From an uncultured Ruminococcus sp. (GTDB lineage: Bacteria; Bacillota; Clostridia; Oscillospirales; Ruminococcaceae), in assembly GCA_900550695.1 (NCBI GenBank), contig URTF01000068.1, positions 1-10,566 on the forward strand: a stretch of 10,566 bases of DNA, written 5' to 3'. A model generated the notes under the pieces. The model saw only the letters and a program-made list of their open reading frames with translations, ran no database searches and was not told the origin of the DNA. The position numbers and the translations under genes are program-made. Positions 1 to 6,568 of the stretch are shown here, piece by piece; position 1 is the stretch's first letter; every line of letters starts with the position of its first letter.

Positions 1-76
1 ATATGGGTTTTGCGCCGATTTTTTGTCTATAGTTTTATTGGTGTTTAGTATTAGTTCCGGTGCGGAGTTCTGTCGT

Positions 77-2902
77 TTACTTCAAATACTTCTTCAGATA
101 TTTGCCCGTATAAGACTTTGCACACTTTGCGATCTCCTCGGGAGTGCCGCATTTTACGAGCGTTCCGCCGCCTACGCCGCCCTCGGGTCCGAGATCGATG
201 ATATAGTCGGCTGTTTTTATCACGTCAAGGTTATGCTCTATGACCAGTACGGTATTTCCGCCCTCGGTAAGTCTTTGCAGAACTTCGATAAGCTTGTGGA
301 CATCGGCGGTGTGAAGTCCCGTTGTCGGTTCGTCGAGGATATAGAACGTTCTGCCCGTTGCACGTTTGGAAAGCTCGGTCGCAAGCTTTACTCTCTGCGC
401 TTCGCCGCCCGAGAGCGTTGTTGAGGACTGACCTATTTTGATATAGCCAAGTCCGACTTCCTGCAGGGTTTTGAGCTTTCGTGCGATCTTCGGGATATTT
501 GCGAAGAACTCAACACCCTCATCGACCGTCATTTCGAGAACGTCATATATATTTTTGCCCTTGTAGTAAACGTCAAGCGTTTCACGGTTATAGCGCTTGC
601 CCTTGCAGACCTCGCAAGGCACGAAAACATCGGGCAGGAAGTGCATTTCTATCTTTATGATGCCGTCACCCTCGCAGGCTTCGCATCGACCGCCCTTGGT
701 GTTGAACGAGAATCTTCCCGGACCGTAGCCTTTCATTTTTGCATCGTTCGTACCTGCGAAAAGTTCACGGATATCGTTGAAAACGCCTGTATATGTTGCA
801 GGGTTGGAGCGAGGTGTTCTGCCTATCGGCGACTGGTCGATAGCGATGACCTTATCGAGGTTTTCCAGTCCCTCCATTCGGTCGAATTTGCCCGGTCTTA
901 TCTTTGCACGGTTCAATTTTGCGGCGAGGTGCTTATAGATTATCCCGTTGACGAGCGAGGATTTTCCGCTTCCCGAAACGCCCGTTACGCAGGTGAAAAT
1001 TCCGAGCGGAACTTCAACATCGATATGTTTAAGGTTATTTTCAGCTGCGCCGAAAATTCGGAGAAACTCTCCGCTGCCCTTTTTACGCTTGGTCGGGACG
1101 GGAATGAACCGCTTTCCGCTGAGATACTGACCCGTTATGGAACGTTCGCACTTTTCGATGTCCTCTACTGTTCCCGCTGCGACTATCTCGCCGCCGTGAA
1201 CGCCTGCATAAGGACCTACATCGACAATATAATCCGCACTTCGCATCGTGTCCTCATCGTGTTCGACTACAATAACGGTATTTCCCGAGTCACGCAGTCT
1301 TTTCAGCGTTGCGATGAGCTTGTCATTATCACGCTGATGAAGTCCGATGGACGGTTCATCGAGGATATAAAGCACTCCGACGAGTGACGAGCCTATCTGC
1401 GTTGCAAGACGGATTCGCTGGCTTTCGCCGCCCGAAAGCGTTGCCGCCGAGCGTGAGAGCGTGAGGTATTCCAGTCCGACGCTTTTCAGAAAGCCAAGTC
1501 GGCTGTTTATTTCCTTTATGATGCGCTCGCCGATAAGACGCTGTGTTTCGGTGAGTTCAAGGTTCGAGAAGAAGTCAAATGCGGCATTTACGGACATATC
1601 GGTGAGTTCGGAGATGTTCTTTCCGCCGACAGTAACCGCAAGGCTTTCGGGTTTGAGTCGGTTTCCGTGACAGTCGGGGCAAAGCACCTCGCTCATACAA
1701 TCCTCTATCTCGGAGCGGCTGTACTCGGAGCTGGTTTCGTTATAGCGGCGCTGAAGGTTGTTCAGTATTCCCTCGAACGGCTGATAGTATGTTCCGCCGC
1801 CGTAGACGTTTGAACGGACTATTTTCAGCTTCTTTTCGCCCGTGCCGTAGAGAAAGGCGTTGACAGCCTCTTTCGGCAGGTCTTTCACGGGCGTATCGAG
1901 CGAAACGCCGTATTCATCGGCAATTGCGGAGTAGTACATCATTGCGATAGAATCATCGCTGAGAGTATTCCAGCCCATCGCCTTTATTGCGCCCTGCTTT
2001 ATCGAAAGCTCCTTGTTTGGGATAACGAGGTCGGGGTCTATCCTGCGGAAAACGCCAAGACCCGTACACTTCGGGCAAGCGCCGAACGGGTTGTTGAACG
2101 AGAACATTCTCGGTGTAAGCTCCTCAATGGAGATATTATGCTCGGGGCAGGCGTAGTTCTGCGAAAAAAGCATTTCCTTTCCGCCGATAACGTCTGCGAT
2201 GACGATGCCGCCCGAGATTGCCGAGGCGGTCTCAACGCTGTCGGTAAGGCGTGAGGTTATCCCCTCTTTTATGACAAGTCGGTCAACGACTATCTCAATG
2301 TTGTGCTTCTTGTTTTTTTCGAGCTTTATCTCTTCGCTCAGATCGTAGATAATGCCGTCGCAGCGGACACGGACATAGCCCGATTTTTTCGCACGTTCAA
2401 GCTCCTTTGTATGCTCGCCCTTTCGTCCTCTTATGACGGGAGCAAGTATCTGGAGCTTTGTTCCCTCGGGGAGTGCTGTTATCGTGTCGGCGATCTGGTC
2501 AACGGTCTGCTGTTTTATCTCTCTGCCGCAGACCGGGCAGTGCGGAACGCCTATTCGCGCATACAAAAGTCGGAGATAATCGTATATCTCGGTGACAGTT
2601 CCGACCGTTGAACGTGGGTTGTTCGAGGTGCTTTTCTGGTCTATCGAGATCGCGGGCGAAAGTCCCTCGATGCTGTCAACATCGGGCTTTTCCATCTGTC
2701 CGAGGAACATTCGGGCATAGGACGAAAGGCTCTCCATATAGCGGCGCTGTCCGTCCGCATATATCGTATCGAACGCAAGCGAGGATTTGCCGCTGCCCGA
2801 AAGTCCCGTCATAACGATAAGCTTGTCACGGGGGATTTCGAGGTCAACGTTTTTAAGGTTATGCTCCCTTGCGCCTTTGATGATTATTTTGTCGGTTGGC
2901 AT
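77..2902 (-). CDS. uvrA: UvrABC excinuclease subunit A (UvrA)
   Basis: Damage-sensing ATPase of nucleotide excision repair. A UvrA dimer loads UvrB onto lesions in cytoplasmic DNA. The 941 residues match the usual full length and hold two ABC ATPase modules. The first has Walker A GLSGSGKS (33-40), signature LSGGESQ (489-495) and Walker B LYILDEP (511-517). The second has Walker A GVSGSGKS (641-648), signature LSGGEAQ (830-836) and Walker B YILDEP (854-859). Zinc-binding pairs are visible at C122/C125, C252/H255 with C276/C279, C408/C411, and C740/C743 with C763/C766. One pair reads CxxH rather than CxxC, which can still bind zinc. The start is supported by AGAGG about 10 nt upstream and by the typical opening, where KGAREHNLKN follows within ten residues. 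It is the last gene of the radC-uvrB-GyrI-uvrA operon, 46 bp after its neighbour. No terminator is visible in the 76 bases beyond it. The assignment is secure. Confidence 0.98.
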   Translation of the reverse strand: MPTDKIIIKGAREHNLKNVDLEIPRDKLIVMTGLSGSGKSSLAFDTIYADGQRRYMESLSSYARMFLGQMEKPDVDSIEGLSPAISIDQKSTSNNPRSTVGTVTEIYDYLRLLYARIGVPHCPVCGREIKQQTVDQIADTITALPEGTKLQILAPVIRGRKGEHTKELERAKKSGYVRVRCDGIIYDLSEEIKLEKNKKHNIEIVVDRLVIKEGITSRLTDSVETASAISGGIVIADVIGGKEMLFSQNYACPEHNISIEELTPRMFSFNNPFGACPKCTGLGVFRRIDPDLVIPNKELSIKQGAIKAMGWNTLSDDSIAMMYYSAIADEYGVSLDTPVKDLPKEAVNAFLYGTGEKKLKIVRSNVYGGGTYYQPFEGILNNLQRRYNETSSEYSRSEIEDCMSEVLCPDCHGNRLKPESLAVTVGGKNISELTDMSVNAAFDFFSNLELTETQRLIGERIIKEINSRLGFLKSVGLEYLTLSRSAATLSGGESQRIRLATQIGSSLVGVLYILDEPSIGLHQRDNDKLIATLKRLRDSGNTVIVVEHDEDTMRSADYIVDVGPYAGVHGGEIVAAGTVEDIEKCERSITGQYLSGKRFIPVPTKRKKGSGEFLRIFGAAENNLKHIDVEVPLGIFTCVTGVSGSGKSSLVNGIIYKHLAAKLNRAKIRPGKFDRMEGLENLDKVIAIDQSPIGRTPRSNPATYTGVFNDIRELFAGTNDAKMKGYGPGRFSFNTKGGRCEACEGDGIIKIEMHFLPDVFVPCEVCKGKRYNRETLDVYYKGKNIYDVLEMTVDEGVEFFANIPKIARKLKTLQEVGLGYIKIGQSSTTLSGGEAQRVKLATELSKRATGRTFYILDEPTTGLHTADVHKLIEVLQRLTEGGNTVLVIEHNLDVIKTADYIIDLGPEGGVGGGTLVKCGTPEEIAKCAKSYTGKYLKKYLK

Positions 2903-2948
2903 TTTCTTTTTCCTCTTTCATATTTGTGTTGGGTCACACGTTCTTCCT

Positions 2949-3575
2949 TTATTTTATTGGGTGACGGATAACTGTTTTCCACTTTTCGGGCGGCACTTTG
3001 CGAGCGTCCGAAAGATATATTTCATGATGCAGACGTACATCATTGATATCATTTTTATAACCGTTTACGCTTACATATTCGTCCATAAGCGCAACCGTTT
3101 CAGGCTCATTGTCAAACGGTCCCATGTGCATTATCTGAACGCACAAACCCTCCTCAATGGCAAAAAATTCAGCCGATGAACAATCAAGCTTCTTCTTTTT
3201 TGAAGCCTCTTCGACCGCCCATTTGAAGTCCTCCTCCGTCACGAAATCGGGCAGGCGGATAACAGATATCCAGCTGAACGATGCTTTGTCGGTATAGTCT
3301 ATCGTATTGTTACTCCCCTGCTGCCAGAATCCCTCAAGCGGTGGAACGACATACTCAAAAAATCCGTCTATCTTATGTGAACCTTTATAGCTCATTTTTA
3401 TTGTATAAGCAACAGCATAAAGCACACTTATAGCTTTCTGATAAGCACCGTCCGTTTCGTTTGGGTCGCCCTGACCTCTGACGGCGATGTAGTTCATCTT
3501 CGGTACAGTTACTATCATCGGCTTGTTTTTCGGCATATAAAATTCTTTGTATTCTTTTTTGAAATCAAACGCCAT
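2949..3575 (-). CDS. GyrI-like small-molecule-binding domain protein
   Basis: A 208-residue soluble protein of the GyrI-like family (COG4832 type, stand-alone ligand-binding domain related to AraC-family effector domains and to DNA gyrase inhibitor GyrI/SbmC). Family blocks are easy to see: MNYIAVRGQGDPN (27-39), VVPPLEGFW (76-84), SWISVIRLPDFVTEEDF (101-117), VQIMHMGPFDNEP (146-158), and HHEIYLSDARKVPPEKWKTVIR (183-204, with its HHEIYLSD core). There is no DNA-binding helix-turn-helix, signal peptide or membrane segment. Some family members bind drugs, and some hydrolyse cyclopropane-containing DNA alkylators. Which applies here is not known. It starts 4 bp after the uvrB stop. The best SD-like sequence (GAGG) lies about 14 nt upstream inside the uvrB end, so translation may be coupled to uvrB. 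Its place between uvrB and uvrA suggests a role in tolerance of DNA-damaging compounds, but that is inference. The family call is firm; the function is open. Confidence 0.9.
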   Translation of the reverse strand: MAFDFKKEYKEFYMPKNKPMIVTVPKMNYIAVRGQGDPNETDGAYQKAISVLYAVAYTIKMSYKGSHKIDGFFEYVVPPLEGFWQQGSNNTIDYTDKASFSWISVIRLPDFVTEEDFKWAVEEASKKKKLDCSSAEFFAIEEGLCVQIMHMGPFDNEPETVALMDEYVSVNGYKNDINDVRLHHEIYLSDARKVPPEKWKTVIRHPIK

Positions 3576-3579
3576 AAAG

Positions 3580-5550
3580 TCACTTCATTCCTCTCAACTC
3601 ATTTATCCTGTCACGCAGATAAGCGGCGTGTTCAAATTCAAGAAGCTTTGCGGCGTTCTTCATTTCGGCGGTGAGCTTCTCGATAAGCGCCTGCTTTTCT
3701 GCGGCGGACATCTGCTTCTGTTTCTGCTTTGAAGTCTTGCCGTCCGTTTCGCTCTTGGACGAAATTTTGATAACGTCACGAACGTCCTTGATGATAGTTT
3801 TCGGCTTTATGCCGTGCTTTTCGTTGTATTCGAGCTGAATCTTGCGGCGGCGCTCGGTTTCGTTTATTGCGCTTTCCATCGAGCGTGTAACGCTGTCGGC
3901 ATACATTATTACCTGACCGTGCGAATTTCGTGCGGCTCTGCCTATCGTCTGGATAAGCGAGCTTTCCGAACGCAGGAAACCTTCCTTATCGGCATCAAGA
4001 ATCGCAACGAGCGAGACCTCGGGTATATCAAGTCCCTCACGCAGGAGGTTTATTCCGACAAGGACGTCAAATTCGCCAAGTCGCAGGTCACGGATTATCT
4101 CCATTCGCTCGATAGTGTCGATATCATAGTGCATATAGCGGACTTTTACGCCCATTTTATCGAGGTAAGCTGTGAGGTCTTCCGCCATTTTCTTCGTCAA
4201 TGTCGTGACAAGAACACGCTCGCCCTTTGCTGTGCGCTCGTTTATTTCAAGCAGGAGGTCTTCGATCTGACCCTGAACGGGCTTGACGATGATCTCTGGG
4301 TCAACAAGTCCCGTCGGACGAATTACCTGTTCAACTATCTGCTCGGACTTTTCACGCTCGAACGGTCCCGGTGTTGCCGAAACGAATATCGCCTGACCTA
4401 TCTTGTCGTAGAATTCGTCAAAGGTGAGCGGACGGTTATCGAACGCTGACGGAAGTCGGAAACCATAATCAACGAGGGTAGTCTTACGTCCTCGGTCGCC
4501 TGCGCTCATTGAACGTATCTGCGGAAGTGAAACGTGGCTCTCGTCCACGAAAAGCAGGAAGTCCTTCGGGAAGTGGTCGAGCAGTGTGTATGGTATGCTG
4601 CCCGGCTCACGCCCTGCGAGGATACGGGAATAGTTCTCGATGCCCTTGCAGAAGCCGATCTCTTCGAGCATTTCTATATCATAACGTGTGCGCTGTTCGA
4701 TCCGCTGTGCTTCGATGAGCTTATCGTTGTCCTTGAAATACTTGATGCGTTCCTCAAGCTCTCGCTCTATCTCCCCGATCGCACCGTTCATCTTTTCCCT
4801 TGAAATTACATAGTGGGAAGCCGGATAAATTGCGGCGTGTGAGATTGTTGAGGTGACATTTCCCGTGAGAGGATCAAACTCGGAGATACGGTCGACCTCG
4901 TCCCCGAAAAATTCAACTCGGATAGCAGTATCGGTCGCACCTGCAGGGAAGATCTCAACGGTATCTCCCCTTACACGGAACTTGTTTCGGGTAAAGCTGA
5001 GGTCGTTGCGCTCATACTGTATCGAAACGAGCTTTGCAAGCAGTTCCTCCCTTGACATCTGCGCACCCTGACGTACAGAAACTACCATCGTTCGGTAATC
5101 TATAGGCGAACCGAGGGTATAGATGCAGGAAACGGACGCTACTATTATAATGTCCCTGCGCTCGGCGAGGGCAAAGGTTGCGCTGTGTCGGAGTCGGTCT
5201 ATTTCGTCATTTATTGCGGAATCCTTTTCGATATAGCTGTCGGTCGAGGGTATATACGCCTCAGGCTGGTAATAATCATAGTAGGAAACGAAGTATTCGA
5301 CCGCATTTTCGGGAAAAAATTCCTTGAATTCGGAGCAAAGCTGTGCGGCGAGCGTTTTATTATGTGCAAAAACAAGTGCAGGACGGTTGAGCTGTGCGAT
5401 AACGTTCGCCATTGTGAAGGTCTTGCCCGAACCCGTTACGCCGAGCAGAGTTTGTTCCTTATATCCTTTTTTTACGCCCTCGACAAGCTCGCTGATAGCT
5501 TTCGGCTGGTCGCCTGCAGGCGTATAATCGGAATGAAGCTTAAAATCCAT
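3580..5550 (-). CDS. uvrB: UvrABC excinuclease subunit B (UvrB)
   Basis: Helicase-like subunit of nucleotide excision repair that verifies the lesion after UvrA loading and recruits the UvrC nuclease. The 656 residues are the normal length. Visible motifs in order are Walker A GVTGSGKT (37-44), the tyrosine-rich beta-hairpin SYYDYYQPEAYIP (89-101) that inserts between the DNA strands, the DESH Walker B box (336-339), SAT (391-393), and motif VI QTIGRAAR (534-541) with its arginine finger. A charged linker (about 596-616) leads to the C-terminal UVR domain (about 617-652), which contacts UvrC. The start has AAAGGA about 9 nt upstream, and the opening DFKLHSDYTPAGDQPKAI is typical. It lies 15 bp after the radC stop and 4 bp before the GyrI-like gene, so co-transcription is very likely. 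No second promoter was seen in front of it. uvrC is not in the window. Confidence 0.98.
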   Translation of the reverse strand: MDFKLHSDYTPAGDQPKAISELVEGVKKGYKEQTLLGVTGSGKTFTMANVIAQLNRPALVFAHNKTLAAQLCSEFKEFFPENAVEYFVSYYDYYQPEAYIPSTDSYIEKDSAINDEIDRLRHSATFALAERRDIIIVASVSCIYTLGSPIDYRTMVVSVRQGAQMSREELLAKLVSIQYERNDLSFTRNKFRVRGDTVEIFPAGATDTAIRVEFFGDEVDRISEFDPLTGNVTSTISHAAIYPASHYVISREKMNGAIGEIERELEERIKYFKDNDKLIEAQRIEQRTRYDIEMLEEIGFCKGIENYSRILAGREPGSIPYTLLDHFPKDFLLFVDESHVSLPQIRSMSAGDRGRKTTLVDYGFRLPSAFDNRPLTFDEFYDKIGQAIFVSATPGPFEREKSEQIVEQVIRPTGLVDPEIIVKPVQGQIEDLLLEINERTAKGERVLVTTLTKKMAEDLTAYLDKMGVKVRYMHYDIDTIERMEIIRDLRLGEFDVLVGINLLREGLDIPEVSLVAILDADKEGFLRSESSLIQTIGRAARNSHGQVIMYADSVTRSMESAINETERRRKIQLEYNEKHGIKPKTIIKDVRDVIKISSKSETDGKTSKQKQKQMSAAEKQALIEKLTAEMKNAAKLLEFEHAAYLRDRINELRGMK

Positions 5551-5565
5551 AGCGTTTTCCTTTCA

Positions 5566-6255
5566 TCAGATCCCTGCCAGAAGTCCGCTTTTTCTCATTG
5601 AAAGCGAACCGTCCCTTCCGACAACGATATGGTCGAGCATCCGCACTCCGAACGTTGCGAGGAACGAGGCTATTTTCCGTGTCGTAATAATGTCAGTATC
5701 GGATGGTTCACAGCCGCTTTTCGGATGGTTATGTGCGACTGCAACGAGTGTTGCTCCCGAGTGCAGAACTATCTCGGCAATTCGGCGCATATCAACGGGT
5801 GCGGAGGACGGTCCGCCCTTGCAGACAACTGTATTTCTGACAAGATGAAGCTCATCATCGAACACGGCAACATAAAATGATTCCTTTGCATCGCCGGGAA
5901 AGCAGCCTTTGAACAGCTCGCAAAGCTTGTCCGTATTGTCGAAAGTGCAGTGCTCGATGCGTGACATATTATATGACCTCATAGATAGCGGTATCATTTT
6001 TATAAGCACAGCGGAGTTGAGCGAGATCTCTCCGATAGCGACAAGATCGTCTACCGAAGCGTCAAAAACGCCGCATAAGCCGCCGAATCGGTCTATAAGA
6101 TTATGTGCAATTTCGTTGGTATCGATTCTCGGATAAGTATAAAACAGCACCATTTCAAGTATCTGATGCTCGCTGAATCCTTCAAATCCGTTTTTGAGGA
6201 ACATTTCCTTCATACGCTGTCTGTGTCCTGCATGGACATTATTCTTTTCTTCCAT
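5566..6255 (-). CDS. radC: RadC family JAB/MPN-domain protein
   Basis: A 229-residue RadC (UPF0758) protein. The N-terminal part (about 46-90) is the helix-hairpin-helix region usual in the family. The C-terminal part is a JAB/MPN fold with a complete JAMM metal motif: E125, then H175-N-H177, S185 and D188, fitting HxHx7SxxD. An intact motif suggests a zinc hydrolase or peptidase, but the biochemical role of RadC is unsettled, and the old link to recombinational repair in E. coli has been disputed. I chose the ATG at 6255 because a strong GGGAGGA lies 5 nt upstream. An in-frame ATG nine codons earlier lies about 10 nt from the predicted transcription start and has no clear SD. It is the first gene of the operon, 15 bp before uvrB, which ties RadC to genome maintenance in this organism by context only. 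Confidence 0.93.
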   Translation of the reverse strand: MEEKNNVHAGHRQRMKEMFLKNGFEGFSEHQILEMVLFYTYPRIDTNEIAHNLIDRFGGLCGVFDASVDDLVAIGEISLNSAVLIKMIPLSMRSYNMSRIEHCTFDNTDKLCELFKGCFPGDAKESFYVAVFDDELHLVRNTVVCKGGPSSAPVDMRRIAEIVLHSGATLVAVAHNHPKSGCEPSDTDIITTRKIASFLATFGVRMLDHIVVGRDGSLSMRKSGLLAGI

Positions 6256-6260
6256 AATGT

Positions 6261-6267
6261 TCCTCCC
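6261..6267 (-). promoter_or_regulatory. Ribosome binding site of radC
   Basis: GGGAGGA on the minus strand, 5 nt before the ATG at 6255. It is the strongest SD nearby and decides the radC start in favour of the shorter protein. Confidence 0.85.
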
Positions 6268-6281
6268 GTATAGTTTTATCA

Positions 6282-6293
6282 AAACAAATGTTT
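6282..6293. promoter_or_regulatory. 12-bp palindrome over the radC-operon start site (possible LexA-like operator)
   Basis: AAACA-AA-TGTTT is a perfect 5-bp inverted repeat with a 2-bp centre. It lies just downstream of the -10 box and covers the predicted transcription start near 6292, a classical repressor position. On the minus strand the core reads AAAC-N4-GTTT. The Firmicute LexA consensus core is GAAC-N4-GTTC, so the outermost core base on each side differs and the flanking C/G is missing. LexA binding is therefore only a possibility. Another repressor, or chance in AT-rich DNA, could explain it. Confidence 0.35.
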
Positions 6294-6298
6294 CTTAT

Positions 6299-6327
6299 AT
6301 TATACACCATATTTTTTTAATTTGCAA
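6299..6327 (-). promoter_or_regulatory. Sigma-A promoter of the radC-uvrB-GyrI-uvrA operon
   Basis: On the minus strand, TTGCAA (6322-6327) and a perfect TATAAT (6299-6304) are separated by exactly 17 bp. The spacer is AT-rich with an A7 run. Transcription would start near 6292, giving a leader of about 37 nt before the radC ATG at 6255. I found no equally good promoter in front of uvrB, the GyrI-like gene or uvrA. Confidence 0.75.
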
Positions 6328-6349
6328 GAGTTTTGAAAAAGTTTTTTTC

Positions 6350-6370
6350 AATGCGTAATGCGGAATTATT
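6350..6370. repeat. 7-bp repeat array A (three units)
   Basis: Units read AATGCGT, AATGCGG and AATTATT on the plus strand, directly after a T7 tract (6342-6348, then one C). The same layout (T7, AATGCGT units, AATTAT end) recurs at 8538-8579. It lies behind the radC promoter and before the lipoprotein promoter. Confidence 0.7.
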
Positions 6371-6408
6371 TGTCTGTTGTGAATTTACTGCTAAACAATA
6401 GCTTTGTT

Positions 6409-6425
6409 CAAATTGAAACAATTTG
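6409..6425. promoter_or_regulatory. 17-bp palindrome upstream of the LRR lipoprotein promoter
   Basis: CAAATTG-AAA-CAATTTG is a perfect 7-bp inverted repeat with a 3-nt centre. It ends 14 bp before the -35 box at 6440, where an activator or upstream-binding regulator could sit. It overlaps a second palindrome, TTCAA-A-TTGAA (6407-6417). No regulator gene lies nearby, and I do not recognise the site. AT-rich DNA makes such palindromes less rare than their length suggests. Confidence 0.35.
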
Positions 6426-6439
6426 TAACCATTCTGTTA

Positions 6440-6468
6440 TTGAAAAATGCTGATGAAATATTTATAAT
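6440..6468 (+). promoter_or_regulatory. Sigma-A promoter of the LRR lipoprotein gene
   Basis: TTGAAA (6440-6445) and a perfect TATAAT (6463-6468) are separated by 17 bp. Transcription would begin near 6475, giving a leader of about 94 nt. That leader contains all of 7-bp repeat array B. Confidence 0.72.
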
Positions 6469-6515
6469 AAATATAAGGTTATATTCGGTATTCAAAACGA
6501 CTAAAGTGTGCCAAA

Positions 6516-6550
6516 AATTCCGAATTCCGAATTCATAATTCCGAATTTGT
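6516..6550. repeat. 7-bp repeat array B (five units) in the leader of the LRR gene
   Basis: On the plus strand the units are AATTCCG, AATTCCG, AATTCAT, AATTCCG and AATTTGT. Read on the minus strand they become AATTCGG-type units, so the array is inverted relative to array A. It ends 18 nt before the lipoprotein ATG. A single AATTCGG copy also lies at 8527-8533, overlapping the last base of that gene's stop codon. Confidence 0.8.
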
Positions 6551-6568
6551 TAAGTTGGGGTTGATATT

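Larger units (their letters stand above)
6256..6568. other. Divergent intergenic region, radC operon / LRR lipoprotein gene
   Basis: This 313-bp AT-rich stretch separates two genes that point away from each other. I see no credible coding sequence in it. It holds the radC promoter and start-site palindrome on one side, the lipoprotein promoter and a 17-bp palindrome on the other, and two arrays of 7-bp repeats. These are listed separately. Confidence 0.85.

Noticed and set aside
641..1387. A 248-codon plus-strand reading frame opposite uvrA.
   Set aside because: It lies wholly inside uvrA, whose motifs are intact, and its translation looks like a shadow of the uvrA codons.
2861..2923. A short minus-strand frame starting at an ATG about 20 nt upstream of uvrA and overlapping it out of frame.
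   Set aside because: About 20 codons, low complexity and highly charged, with no clear SD. It is probably chance in the purine-rich leader.
6256..6282. An upstream in-frame ATG for radC giving nine extra residues.
   Set aside because: It lies about 10 nt from the predicted transcription start and has no clear SD, while the ATG at 6255 has GGGAGGA at ideal spacing.
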